From: Carposina sasakii
Lineage: Eukaryota > Arthropoda > Insecta > Lepidoptera > Carposinidae
Direction of reading: 5' to 3'
DNA length: 64,000 bases
Assembly (NCBI GenBank): GCA_014607495.2
Contig: CP053153.1
Location: 12,710,001 to 12,774,000, forward strand
A program made the position numbers and the translations under genes. The first letter of the stretch is position 1. Each line of letters begins with the position of its first letter. Shown here piece by piece: positions 1-10,831 of the stretch. A model generated the notes under the pieces. That model saw nothing but the letters and a program-made list of their open reading frames with translations. It searched no databases and was not told where the DNA came from.

Positions 1-424
1 AAAATATAAGGTCAAGTTTAATAATTTTTGCAGACATGATAAAATACACCGTCTTTATTATAGTATTTTTATATTTTCCCGCGCAACACTCATTAATTTG
101 TACAGTGTGTTCTCTTGCTATTGGATGTTATCTAACCAATGAAAGCTTTCCATCTGTCTGGCGTAAAATACGTCAGACGTTAAAGTCCTTGAGTTTTGGT
201 TGTCTCTTTCGCACATGAGGTATTCCTGGTATAACTGTCTCAGAACAATATAGCAATGAGTTTTATTTCCGTTTCAGTCGATCTTATGATGAGAGTGTTT
301 GTCTGAGCGAGGTAGACTGATGTAATCGTCCGATTGAATTAAATAACAGCGAATTCATCCGAATTTTGAAGTTATTCGTGGCCTAACCTTTGTCAGTGAG
401 GGTTGTATTGTGAATCAAAATAAA
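1..424 (+). promoter_or_regulatory. Upstream region and 5' leader of calreticulin
   Basis: This is the sequence before the calreticulin start codon at 425. The transcription start cannot be placed by eye. Two weak matches to ER-stress elements are visible. CCAAT at 136-140 is followed nine bases later by CCATC at 150-154, against the ERSE consensus CCAAT-N9-CCACG (3 of 5 in the second half). TACGTCA at 169-175 is the reverse of TGACGTA, an ATF6/CREB-like core. Calreticulin genes are known unfolded-protein-response targets, so these are reasonable but unproven sites. The short reading frame at 36-218 is not supported as a gene. Confidence 0.35.
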
Positions 425-513
425 ATGAAGCATTTAGTTTTAGCTTTTGCCAGTCTACTGGCATTAGGTTCAATAAATTGTGAAGTGTATTTTGAGGAGA
501 AAGTTCCCCGATG
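425..513 (+). CDS. Calr: Calreticulin exon 1 (signal peptide)
   Basis: ATG at 425 begins [19 protein letters not shown], a typical signal peptide with a basic start, a hydrophobic core and small residues before the likely cut after Cys19. The mature start EVYFEEK matches calreticulins. The donor is TG|GTAAGT at 513/514. Family sequence expects V-P-D-D-S-W across the junction. That needs three C rather than four at 506-509; with four, the codons read V-P-R and then hit a stop. Confidence 0.93.
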
Positions 514-3500
514 GTAAGTAAATACTTCGATCCCTATTAGAAACCTAACTTGAGTGAGGGTCCATCAATGCCGCAGGCCGGCTTGCCGCGTGTACGGAAT
601 ATCGATTTGTAATGCCGGCTTATAAGCGATATTTAGGTTTAAAGCTCTGCGTATTCTATTGCAGATTCATGGGAAAGCAAGTGGGTATACAGTGAGCACC
701 CCGGGAAAGAGTTCGGCAAGTTCAAACTGACTGCTGGAAAGTTCTACAATGATGCGGAGGAAGATAAAGGTAACGCCTTCCTTTCTATTTCGTTTTTGCG
801 AACTCGTTGAAGAGGTCATTCAACTCTTGGAAGATAGTGAAATGTTACCTATTTCATGCATGTTTTAGGATAACTACTTACCTGGTACTTAGATATTTTT
901 TTAGTCATATTCAGATGAGCTTCATTTGAGTCACCATTTTGTAGGTAGGTACTTATTGTGATTTGTTAATTTTTAAAGATTCTCTGGCATAGAATTTTTA
1001 TGAAAATTTATTCTCCAGGCCTGCAGACCTCTGAAGATGCGAGGTTCTATGCAATTTCACGCAAGTTTGAGCCCTTCAGCAATGTCGGCAAAAACCTGGT
1101 GATCCAGTTCTCTGTGAAGCACGAACAGGACATTGACTGCGGAGGCGGCTACCTCAAGATCTTTGACTGCAAGCTGGACCAAAAGGACATGCACGGAGAG
1201 AGCCCTTATGAGATCATGTTTGGTCCTGACATCTGCGGCCCTGGCACTAAGAAGGTGAGTAAATGTCATGTCTGTCTGTTCTGGGATTGTTACTAAAATA
1301 ATATGCCTCTTCTGGGAATGTTGTAAGGACGGCACAGAAGTGTTGATGTCATGTAATTTATACATCTGGTCACCCATGCCATGTTCCTGCACCTCTACTT
1401 TACTGCATATTGGTATAGATAAAAGTTTTTATCTTATCCTTAAAAAAAAATTGGATAGTTACATTATGTATCTATCCCCACTTTTCACTGTGCCTTTCTA
1501 TCTTACCCAGCTAGAATAGAGAGGGAAAGACAACATAATTTTAATGTTAGGTAGGGCTTGGGATTAAAAATGGCAGTCAGAATCAACCACAATAAAACCC
1601 TGTTACATGTGACCTAAGATATAACTTGAATTAAAAACTTTTACCAAGTCTACACTTAAATAATGTGTGACGTAACTTTATACAAAAACAGGTTTTTATC
1701 TACCTCATAAATTTAATGTCATGCTAATGATATGGGAATACCAGTTTTTCTGATGAATTCAAGTTAGACTGCAATTTAAAAATAGAGTTCCAAAATGGTT
1801 CCGAATTGGAATTGCACATTCTGGAATTGCTCATCTAGCCTCTTTGTATAGTTTATTGTAGTTTTCATGCTTTTTACTCATTAATACCATAGAAAGTTTA
1901 GATGTAGATAAACCTACAATGTTATAAATAGGCTTGTATTAAAACTAAATGACATATTAGATAGCATCAGTGACCATGTCACATGCTACTATCAGATTAT
2001 TGTGGTACATACAGGCATTTGAAATTACTACCTGAAGGACACAATTGGTATAACTACAAGTGAAAACAAGTAATTTTGTTTGACCATGATAGTATTGTAC
2101 TCTATGAGGAAAGGAAATGCATTGTTTAGGTGTTTAATAGGATGTATTTCCAAATTTTTTAGTGGGTAGATAATGAAATGTTTATAAACTTAAAACTACA
2201 GTTAACAAAAGTTACCTATAATTATAATATCTCCTTGCATTAGCATTAGAAGTTAAATCTAAAGCAAATTCTTTAATCCTATAGCTTGTTTGTCAATATA
2301 CTACAGAGTGAATTTAAAACTTATTTTTACATAAATGGGGAAATTGGGTACAATATTCTACACATTCTATTACAGTTTACTATCATAAAATTATTTTATG
2401 GTCGGCTTGTGCTATTTTAATGTTTATTGCCCACAGTTCAATCATAAAGGATTTAAGTTTGTAAGAATAAATATGAATTTGCAAAAAATATTAAGATTTA
2501 GCTTTTTCTATTTAATGTACTTATGGTCGATTCCAGGTAGTCACACTTAAATCTAAACATAAAATTAGTTCTACCTGTCTTTTTCTCTCTCAGCCATTTA
2601 TGTTACGAACGGAGAGAGATAGACGTGACTTAAGATTAGGTTTACATTTAAGTGTGACTGCCGGAATAGTCCACTAGTTATAACTATCATCAGATCACAG
2701 TGTATCTCAGACTGTATTTGATAAAATAATAATGACACTATTCACTATTTGACAATTTTGAATTATATAATACTAATTAATATAGCTACTAAATAATTAT
2801 TGAAAACGATGATCACGATCTCCCGACCGTATTTCGGTCAAGGCGACCAATCTCAACGGAGGTTGGCCAGGTACGCAGGAGATATTATAGTGGTGCACAA
2901 TTGTGTTCGCAAACACAGATGCACTTTCTATTCCATTACTCTCATAGTCCGATGGGACGGAAAGCCGACACGACCGGAGAGAGATCAGGCGCAGGACCAA
3001 CGGTTTTACGCGCCTTGGCCGATGGAAAATAACAAATGTATAAACAAGTGTTGTAAAGGTGATTCTCAAAGGAAATTGTGACATTCCAATGTACACTTTG
3101 CCCTTTAAAATATAAGTAATAGCAATGAGTGACCTTTAGTTAACATTAATTTTTTACACAGATCATAATAAATACACACTAGAGAACATAATGATTTATA
3201 TGTATCCCCTGCTAAGCTAAATGTATCCTGCAGCTCTGGCTACCCCGTTGCGAAAGAAACAATAGGCCCCCTGATTACGTAAAAGCAAGCGTCCTCCCGC
3301 GCCCCGCACCTCTCCCGGCGCACGCACACACTCAATTATCGCGATCGCGCGGCTTCGGCTTTGCTATTGCTTTTACGTAATCAGGGGGCGGGTCGATTCC
3401 GGAAGTCACACTTAAACCTAAACCTAATCTTAGTCAGGTCTATCTCTCTCCGTTGTTAACATGAGAGAAAAGGGCAGGTAGGACTCATTTTACGTTTAAG

Positions 3501-6500
3501 TGGTGCCTACTATTCGATTGAGGAATTTTTGAATGCTAAATTGGCAAAAACTATATAATTGTAAAATTGTTTACATTTAATTTATTATTACTATTTTATT
3601 TTATTATTAATGTGACATTTATTACTACTAGAATAAAATAAAAAAAGCCTATATGCTAGAGTATCTGTATTGTATGTGATGCTAGCTAGACTTATAACAT
3701 TAACCAATTAATAATTTTTAGCTTTATCTATTAAACTTTATCTTTGTGTAACTAACATAACTAACATTTGCATGCCAATGACTGGCAAATATGCAGGAGC
3801 AAATTTTTCTATTACACTATCACCATTATGTACCCATATTTATGCAAATAAATGATCTGAATCTGAAGTTTAAGTGTGAAGAATCTAAATTGTTTATTTT
3901 ACTATGTGCCACTTATGATCTCTGTGATACATTTATTTAAATATTTACCATGAACAACTAAGTTTAATGCCCTCAGCATTATGTAAATAAATGAATTTGA
4001 ATGATTAAATAAATATAATAAATAAAGAGCGACTAGGACGGTATGCAGAGGTCGTGGGTTCGATTTCCACTCGGGTGAAGAATTTTTTCCATTTCTTTAT
4101 TAATAATTCTATAAATAAATATATTTACACCTATCTTATCATTTTATAAAAATTAAGAGAAAAGATAACTTTAGTTTAAACTAAAGTATATATCTTCTCT
4201 AAATCGTATTCTGTATAGGTTATTTAAATACATAATTTTGTCTCCAGGTCCACGTAATCTTCAGCTACAAGGGCAAGAACCATCTGATCAAGAAAGACAT
4301 CCGCTGCAAGGACGACGTGTACACCCACCTTTACACCCTGATCGTCAAGCCAGACAACACTTACGAGGTCCTCATTGATAATGAGAAGGTGGAATCAGGT
4401 GGTCTCGAAGATGACTGGGACTTCCTCCCGCCTAAGAAGATCAAGGTATGTCTGATTAGGTAGTAAAGGTATCTAAGTTTGAGTGGTTGTATTCTTGATT
4501 TTTTCTAAGATGAACGAAGGAGGTGTGTCAGGACCGTAGCAAATGCATAGTAGCATCCGTGATCTCTGCCTACCCACCAATGCCAATTCTAGGGTAAGGT
4601 CAGTCAAGCAACAGTCAGCCGATGAGCGTATTCATGAAAAAAGTATGTAAGTTAATGTCTGTAGTAAATGTTGGTCCGTGATCTCTACCTCTCTACGAAA
4701 AAATGCGTAATTTTATTATTCACTTTTGAATAGTGAATTCATAACTTGTAAAATTATATTTTGGTATGAGTTATGCAAGATCAAAACGGCATATCAATGT
4801 GTTCATGTTTCACAGTATCTAGAGATAAGAATGTCCATGTTATAACTTTTTTATAGCACGAGATAATCGATTTAGGACACATACCTTTTCATTGTAGAGG
4901 GATTAGATTAGTTCTGTTAGACCAACATTAAAGTTTTTATACATGAGTGCTTTTTTATTTACCATGTAATTGCGAGATACAATATAATGGGTTGCTATCT
5001 ATTGATCTTATTGAATCAATCAATACATAGATTTACCTTGTTAGTTGGAGTCGCCAGGTTTTTATATTTTACTGTTGCGACCTACTTTTTTTTACTCGTA
5101 TCGTTGTATTTTTTTATCGTTGTAGTATCGATTTATCACAAAAAACGTGCGCCTATTTCACAACGAACTTACTTTAATATTGTTTAACCTTCCCATGCCA
5201 TATTCACAACCATGTTACGCTTTACTCTACTATTGCAAGGTAAAGCAATCCACATTACGATAAGACTATATATTTCAGTAATTAGTTAATAATACTCATT
5301 TATTTATAATGCCTACAAATAAGCATTCCATCTGCCAAAACATCATTCACTGCGCTTTCAGTTATTTAATTCCAAACAGCGACATCAATCGGCAAACCTT
5401 GTCATACATACGAGGGGGCATTTTTAAGTTCGCGGAATCGGGGGTAAGACGTGGAAATAAAAATACAAGTTTATTTTTCCTTTTCAATATATTCTCCTGC
5501 AACCCTAATACATTTTTCAGATCTTTCAATTAGCTTATGTATACCCTCGAAAAAAAATGTTTTTTCTTTGTCTAAAAAATAAGCTGAAACTGCTTCCTTC
5601 ACTTCTTCATCGCTTGAGAACTTCTTCCCCTGAAGTTCTTTTTTCATTTTTGGAAAGAGATAATAATCACTGGGAGCCAGGTCAGGACTGTAGGGTGGAT
5701 GAACCAAAATATCGAAGCCCACCTTATGCAGGGAAGCCAACGCAACACGGCTCTTGTGCACAGGTGCGTTGTCGTGCAGAAGGAGGACACCTTTGGTTAA
5801 TTTTCCCCTTCTTTTTGCCTTGATTGCTTCCTTTAATCGCTCTAAGATTGAAGCGTAGTATTCTCCGGTTATGGAGACACCTTTATCTTTATAATCTATC
5901 AACAAGATTCCTTCTGAGTCCCAAAACATTGTCGCCATGATTTTTCCCGCCGACTGTGACACCTTAAATTTCTTTGGTGGTGGTGTACCTTTTTTGTGCC
6001 ACTGCATAGAATCTTGTTTGGACTCAGGTTCATAATGATGAACCCAAGTTTCATCCCCAGTAACAATTCGAGTCAATACTCCATCCTGGTCTTCATTACA
6101 GAGGTCCAAAAACGCGCGAGAACACTACGCGCTGTTGTTTTTGAGGCGGCGTGAGCATTCTCGGCACCCACCTTGCACTGACTTTGGTCATGCCGATATG
6201 ATCGTGAAGAATTTTAAATATGGTTGTATCGGATACTCCAACCATTTCTGCGAGCTGTTTCTTCTTTAGTCTAGCATCTTCCAGTATTAATTTTTGCACT
6301 TTTTGAATTATTTCCGGAGTGGTCACCTCGATCGGCCGTCCTGGCCGAGGATCATCTTCAAGTGAGGCCCTGCCTTGCTTAAAAAGGGTATGCCACTTAT
6401 AAACCATGGTTTTACCGGGGCAAGACTCCCCGTAAACGGATGACATCTCTTCTAGTATGGTTTGAACCGTTTTACCTTGCTTGGTAAGGAACTTTATGAC

Positions 6501-9500
6501 AGCGCGGTGCTCGATTTTCTCCATTTTTCACAATGTTCTTCCCAACTGAGTTGTTTGATCGACGATAATTCAAATAGTAATGGCCCGATTAAAACAAAAC
6601 GTTCTATTTATACTAATAATGAGCTACTTAACCAGTTACGACTAAGGAAAGTATCCTCATTTATTAATTACCTACCCATTCCGCGAATATAAAAATGCAC
6701 CCTCGTATATACAATAAATAAAATCACGTCTCTCTCCCTGCGTGGTAGGCAGAGATCACGGTTCTCCACTTGCCACGGTCTTGACCTCTTTCGCTGTATC
6801 TACTTTAGTTACTTTGACTGGGTATTTTCCGCACTTAGCCTCTATATGTGAGGCCATTGTACGTATTTTACCTGACCTGTCTACCCCAACCAAACCAGAC
6901 TTTCCCAAAGGTCACCAGCCTTCTAAGGTTTCGCTGCATCTACTTATCAACTGAATTCCTCAGGACCCCGAAGCGTCAAAGCCCGAGGACTGGGATGACA
7001 AGCCCACCATCCCTGACCCTGATGACTCGAAGCCAGCTGACTGGGACAAGCCCGAGCACATTCCTGACCCCGACGCGACTAAACCTGAGGATTGGGACGA
7101 TGAGATGGACGGAGAGTGGGAGCCACCTATGATTGACAACCCGGAGTACAAGGGCGTTTGGGTGCCTAAGCAGGTGAGGTTTTGCCGTAGCCGTTGGTCT
7201 AGTCACTAGCGTCTTTGATTGTAATTCTATAGCAAACAATACAACTCTCGCTAACCTCTAATATGCAGGGTGTAAAAAGACAACAATATTTTTTTAATAA
7301 CTCGTATTCTTTGTAAGGTTACGATCATTTTCTTCTATGGAACCAACCCTGGGAAACGACAAAAAGATTATGAAAAAATACTGTCATTTTATTGCAAGCA
7401 ATGTATTCGTTTGATGCGCAAGGTACAAAATCAACCTTTTTGTAAGATCATAACATTTTGACATGGTATCTTTGAAAAAAATGTTTGTTAACCGATTTCA
7501 AATGGATTTATGTAAAAAAAATGAGAATATTAATGTAACTTTGGACCTCAATATCTTGGAAACCCGTGGTTTCCCAGGAGTGCTTCCATAAAAAAAATGA
7601 TCGCGATGTTACAAAGAATACGAGGTATTAAAAGAACAAAGTTATCTTTTTACACCCAGTATAAGAAAGACACTAGACCCAGCTTTGTTAGGGACATGAA
7701 TTCACTGAGGTTTGACAGTGAATAGCAGATTAATTAATAACTATTTAGGTGGAATTTAACACTGATAGGATTTGTTCACAATCTAACTAGATTACTAGAC
7801 CATCAACAGGAGATTATTTATTTTGATTCAAAACTGCAGGTTTTCGTTATCTAACTTCCCAGTTTTCGTAGCGCCATATTTTTAAGGTTACAATACTATT
7901 GACCGATAAGAAACTACACGGCCTAGTAACTAGCGAACTCCACGTTCAATTACCTACGTAGGTTAGTTTTGAGAAATCTCCATGTTATGTTTTTACATAC
8001 CCACAGACAGATGGACAATGGGTGTTTCTGCTTATGCATTTTTATTATTAGACATTGAAGGAGATGTTTGGATGAGAATGAGATGTTTGCAAAGAAGTTG
8101 CACTTCAATGGTATTTAAATTCGATGACGTTTTTATTAAGTTTATGATGAAAAGTAGGTTCATCTTGTCACATTTCATTTGTATGTTCTAAATTTGTCAT
8201 TCAGAATAGTGTAATGAATTCCATATTACTTAGACTTTACACTTTCAAATTATGTATAAATTTATGAGTATAATACTTATCTGCGATTTAATTTTATCAG
8301 AATAGAATTATGTGACTTTTTACGTACGTACCTACCTATCGACTCAATCCAATATCAATTTCATTGACTCGCCAGTAGACGTTTTTTGCGAAGAGAAAGA
8401 TCTATCTGAAAGTACCTCGGAATAGACTACTATCTGCTGTCAGGGGGAATTGAGGTCAAACGGAGGCTGACAACAAAATTAACGTACCTATCTACTAGTT
8501 AGTTAGTTAATTTTTTTTAACATATGTAACACCACTGGCTCTTGTGGTAGCCGGAACTGCTGCGGAACAATAAAGGAGATTAATTAACAAGTTGCTTGCC
8601 TATTGCCTCGGTGAATGCCCGAGTTCCTTTGTCGACATGCACGGAATGAGATGCAGCTGATGCATTTTAGTAAAGCTCTTTATCAGCACAGGACTTAATT
8701 TTAATACAGATAGAATATACATGTATACTATGAAATAAACTACATAGATAGGAAATCTGTTTAAACGGTGGTTACTTCGAAAACTTGATTCGTAAACGCT
8801 AAGAGGTTGCGTCAAGTGCGTTCACCCCGAGTTCAATGACCGCAACTGGCCATCTAATACATTACCTATTGTGTACAGGAAAAGAAACGTATGACTACAA
8901 TTATATTCGCACCTAGACGCTGTTGTATTTAGTACGTTTAGCGCATTTGGCTGTGCCAAAGATATTCTACAATGTAAATGCGAAAGTAACGCTTATCTTG
9001 GTTACGTGACAGCGGTTGGTCAGATCTTGATGAAATTGTGTATGCGAGATAGATACCCCTTTTGTTTCGGAATCTACAAACTTTCCTGTAATCTACGCGG
9101 ACGTAGTTGCTGAGAGAACAGCTGTTTTAAAATAAATGTGCTTGTTACACGTCAAAAGAAATAGATTCTCTGCTAGCTTTACGCCTAAGGAACTATTTTG
9201 GTAACAATTATATGATACTATGTCGCCTAACTTGTTTTGGGGAAACCGTACGTTTACAAAAAATTAACAAGAGTACCTTTGTACTATTTCTTTTACAACT
9301 TACTGTCTATGATAAAAATTTATGTGTACAATAAAGAATACTAAGAATACTAAGATTAGTTATGACGCCAAGGCTCTGCGTTGCTTATTAGGTAATGATT
9401 TTTCTATTGTAGGGGGAATTCATAGGCGCCTGTGTCTTGATGATTGACAATTTCTTTCTTTAAAGAAGGAAAGAGATGCGCTTCTGGTCCCACCGGCCCA

Positions 9501-10831
9501 CTGGTTATTGTTTCACACAATTATTGGAATATCTTTACATTTCTTAATTTTCTTCGATATCGCGTTCTATGATTTATAATGGTTTTGCCTGTCCGATAGA
9601 TGGATCCAAGTTTTATACGTTAACTTACTAATCAAGGATACTTTAAACGCAATATACCCCCAACAGCATACTAAAACACCATTCTCCCTTTCCAGATCGA
9701 CAACCCAGCGTACAAAGGCCACTGGATCCACCCAGAGATCGACAACCCGGAATACACACCCGACGAGAACATTTACAAGCGTTCGGAAATCTGCACGGTC
9801 GGCCTCGATCTGTGGCAGGTCAAATCCGGCACCATCTTCGATAACATTCTCTTCACTGATGATATTGAACTGGCTAAACAGAGGGGAGAGGGCCTGCTGA
9901 AGACCCTAGCCGGAGAGAAGAAGATGAAAGCAGAACAGGATGAGGCTGAAAGGGAGAAGGAGAAGGCGGAGAAGCCCGACGATGAGGATGATGATGATGA
10001 GGAGGATGAGGAGGCTGGTGAAGCCGCGCCTGTGGTGAGTTGAAAATCTTCTTGTGTTAGATTTGATGACCCAATTTTCGACGTGATTTTTTGGTTTAAT
10101 GGAATGTAACAATTATTTGAGAAATAGCGAAGTTCGCGCAAATTTATCGAACCATTTACACCAATAGCTGTTAGACTCCATCGCGTCATTTAAGGAACGC
10201 TCTAAATGAAGGCTTCCCATTGGAGGAGATATTTTGATAATTTTGCGATCTATGCTGCTTGTAAAATGATTACATTGTCTAAGGACCCTGATCCTGTCCC
10301 CGTATACACAGTTAACAACGACTGCACTACAGGGAATTTAATATATCCTTGATTTTCAATTCTTCCCCTGAACGCACCTTATGTGTACTGCGGCTAATGC
10401 AGCAGAACTTCACAGGTTCACAGTCCCGAAGATCCTTTGCACCCACTGTATTATCCCTAGCATTATTTTATGACAATACCATGGACAAGAAATAAAAGAG
10501 GAGTAGCGGCTAAGTATATTTTCATACAAAAATATTGCGCCGTTGAGCGGGGCTGAAGTATGGGACGAGGGGAGCATCCTAACACTGTAGGCCCTCTGCC
10601 CATTTACATAGAAACCACCTTGTACTGACTAGCCAAACTAGCATAAGCGTGTGGTTATAGCTACTGCGTTACACTGGCCCTGAAGCTCGGCCCCTATTAT
10701 GACGTCATGGCCACACGATTGCCACACGACTCAGTTCATAGTCCCACCTCCTCTTTTATACTTTCTCTGTACATAATATGTACTAATTAGTATTTTGTCT
10801 TGTTCGCAGGAGGACCACGATGAGTTGTAAA
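425..10831 (+). CDS. Calr: Calreticulin, seven exons, apparent 1-bp frameshift in exon 1
   Basis: Calreticulin is the soluble Ca2+-binding lectin chaperone of the ER lumen. It retains monoglucosylated glycoproteins for folding and stores Ca2+. Exons are 425-513, 665-769, 1019-1254, 4248-4445, 6964-7173, 9696-10034 and 10811-10831, each with GT/AG borders. In order the product has a signal peptide, the lectin N-domain with the signatures DCGGGYLK and IMFGPDICG, a P-domain with three KPxDW-type and three xxIDNPxY-type repeats, an acidic C-tail and a final HDEL. The exons sum to 1198 nt. A 398-residue protein plus stop needs 1197, and the surplus base is one C in the CCCC run at 506-509. Read literally, frame is lost at the exon 1/2 junction and a TGA appears. 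A sequencing or assembly error, or an allele, is more likely than loss of an essential gene, because everything downstream is intact. Confidence 0.97.
665..769 (+). CDS. Calr: Calreticulin exon 2 (start of the lectin domain)
   Basis: The acceptor is TTGCAG at 659-664 and the donor is GTAACG at 770. The exon reads (D)[19 protein letters not shown] and ends ...FYNDAEEDK(G), the conserved beginning of the calreticulin N-domain. The frame is fixed by this strongly conserved block. It requires a single G carried over from exon 1, which is the basis for calling the extra base there. Confidence 0.95.
1019..1254 (+). CDS. Calr: Calreticulin exon 3 (lectin-domain core)
   Basis: The exon encodes [20 protein letters not shown], then [18 protein letters not shown], then [15 protein letters not shown]. 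The two family signatures lie here, together with two cysteines expected to form the N-domain disulfide and the conserved DARFYA glycan-binding region. Borders are TCTCCAG|GC and AAG|GTGAGT. The open frame on the opposite strand over this exon is a shadow. Confidence 0.97.
2525..2672. mobile_element. Short inverted-repeat element, family B copy 1
   Basis: The ends read GGTCGATTCCAGGTAGTCAC and, from the other strand, GGACTATTCCGGCAGTCAC, followed by a shared ACTTAAAT. This gives imperfect terminal inverted repeats around a ~90-bp centre with AGAGAGA tracts. Related copies are at 3391-3520 and 22232-22340. No coding capacity. Probably a MITE; superfamily not determined. Confidence 0.7.
2812..3013 (-). 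repeat. Dispersed repeat family A, copy 1
   Basis: About 200 bp, running from CCGACCGTATTTCGG to GACCAACGGTTTTACG, and closely matched by 12973-13275. The open frames over it on both strands are by-products. The second copy carries a tRNA-type B-box on the minus strand, so the family may be a SINE read from that strand. Confidence 0.7.
3226..3266. repeat. Fragment of dispersed repeat family G
   Basis: ATCCTGCAGCTCTGGCTACC matches the right part of the longer repeat seen at 27635-27815, 34693-34830 and 59487-59665. It directly abuts the palindromic element at 3267. Confidence 0.55.
3267..3388. mobile_element. Perfect 22-bp inverted-repeat element with GC-rich centre
   Basis: The arms 3267-3288 (CCCCCTGATTACGTAAAAGC plus AA) and 3367-3388 are exact reverse complements. 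The 78-bp centre is CpG-rich (GCGATCGCGCGG and similar), in contrast to the AT-rich intron. This looks like a young MITE or foldback insertion in calreticulin intron 3. No target duplication could be assigned. Confidence 0.7.
3391..3520. mobile_element. Inverted-repeat element, family B copy 2
   Basis: It begins GGTCGATTCCGGAAGTCACA two bases after the preceding palindrome and ends with a degraded inverted copy near CCTACTATTCGATTG. The centre matches copy 1 in inverted order (TCTATCTCTCTCCGT ... GAGAGAAAAGGGCAGGTAG). Confidence 0.65.
4025..4115 (+). repeat. 5'-truncated tRNA-derived SINE
   Basis: This copy keeps the B-box region (GTGGGTTCGATTTCCAC) and the family tail GAATTTTTTCCATTTCTTTA, shared with 32203-32292 and 48554-48666. 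The A-box half is missing. It lies in calreticulin intron 3 and is not a functional tRNA. Confidence 0.8.
4168..4187. repeat. 20-bp perfect palindrome in intron 3
   Basis: ACTTTAGTTTAAACTAAAGT equals its own reverse complement, and the flanks (AGAGAAAAGATA / TATATCTTCTCT) extend it imperfectly. Function unknown. Confidence 0.6.
4248..4445 (+). CDS. Calr: Calreticulin exon 4 (end of the lectin domain)
   Basis: The exon starts [20 protein letters not shown] and includes [20 protein letters not shown] and [16 protein letters not shown], all close to the calreticulin consensus. Intron 3 before it (1255-4247, 3 kb) holds most of the small inverted-repeat elements inserted in this gene. The donor is AAG|GTATGT. 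Confidence 0.97.
5411..6705 (-). mobile_element. mariner transposon in calreticulin intron 4
   Basis: A 1295-bp element flanked by TA on both sides (5409-5410 and 6706-6707), as expected for Tc1/mariner insertion. The outer ~28 bp are inverted repeats: CGAGGGGGCATTTTTAAGTT at the left, CGAGGGTGCATTTTTATATT at the right read from the minus strand, both continuing CGCGGA. Length and structure are standard for mariner. It lies antisense to calreticulin. The intact ends and single frameshift suggest recent activity. Confidence 0.95.
5471..6524 (-). pseudogene. mariner transposase, one frameshift
   Basis: Two overlapping frames (6524-6096 and 6109-5471) together span the ~345 residues of a mariner transposase. 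The first has the N-terminal helix-turn-helix region, a second HTH ([17 protein letters not shown]) and a WVPRMLT motif, a variant of WVPHEL. The second has the catalytic triad in a D,D34D arrangement: Asp in TGDETW, Asp in HDNAPVH, and Asp 35 residues later in [14 protein letters not shown]. Frame is lost by one base near 6110-6125, close to the GCGCG stretch. The catalytic residues are intact, so this is a single-lesion copy that cannot make full-length protein. Confidence 0.93.
6964..7173 (+). CDS. Calr: Calreticulin exon 5 (P-domain)
   Basis: The exon carries the proline-rich arm that binds ERp57 and similar isomerases. It has three type-1 repeats, each with a KPxDWD core ([21 protein letters not shown]), followed by the first type-2 unit, [15 protein letters not shown]. 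Borders are CCTCAG|GAC and CAG|GTGAGG. Codon use is GC-richer than the flanking introns. Confidence 0.97.
7266..7659. mobile_element. Foldback element in calreticulin intron 5
   Basis: The ends CAGGGTGTAAAAAGACAAC and, on the other strand, CTGGGTGTAAAAAGATAAC open ~75-bp imperfect inverted arms that share CTCGTATTCTTTGTAA, ACGATCATTTT and CTGGGAAAC. The right arm contains a block like family C (ACTTTGGACCTCAATATCTT, GGAAACC, TGCTTCCAT), so the two families share ancestry. No coding capacity. Confidence 0.7.
7660..9695. other. Remainder of calreticulin intron 5
   Basis: AT-rich intron sequence. Short open frames (7982-8191 plus, 8600-8815 minus) show no codon pattern, conserved motif or splice context. 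Nothing else recognised. Confidence 0.5.
9696..10034 (+). CDS. Calr: Calreticulin exon 6 (end of P-domain and acidic C-domain)
   Basis: The exon continues with two more type-2 repeats ([23 protein letters not shown]). It then returns to the globular domain with [20 protein letters not shown] and a helix [17 protein letters not shown]. It ends in a Glu/Asp/Lys-rich low-affinity Ca2+-binding tail that includes [12 protein letters not shown]. The run of GAT/GAG codons creates a serine-rich shadow frame on the minus strand, which is not a gene. Confidence 0.97.
10035..10810. other. Calreticulin intron 6
   Basis: A 776-bp intron with GTGAGT donor and TTCGCAG acceptor. No repeat or RNA gene was recognised in it. 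Confidence 0.7.
10811..10831 (+). CDS. Calr: Calreticulin exon 7 (HDEL retrieval signal)
   Basis: This last exon codes for only E-D-H-D-E-L and the TAA stop, after TTGTTCGCAG. HDEL is the ER-retrieval tail recognised by the KDEL receptor. The 21-nt coding part continues into a ~460-nt 3' UTR. Confidence 0.95.

Noticed and set aside
1057..1392. Open frame of 111 codons on the minus strand over calreticulin exon 3
   Set aside because: It is the antisense shadow of a conserved coding exon and runs into the intron; no motif.
2797..3096. Overlapping open frames of ~95 codons on both strands
   Set aside because: They lie over dispersed repeat family A, which recurs at 12973-13275 with the frame broken.
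9773..10189. Serine-rich minus-strand open frame
   Set aside because: The serine runs are the reverse reading of the GAT/GAG acidic codons of calreticulin exon 6.
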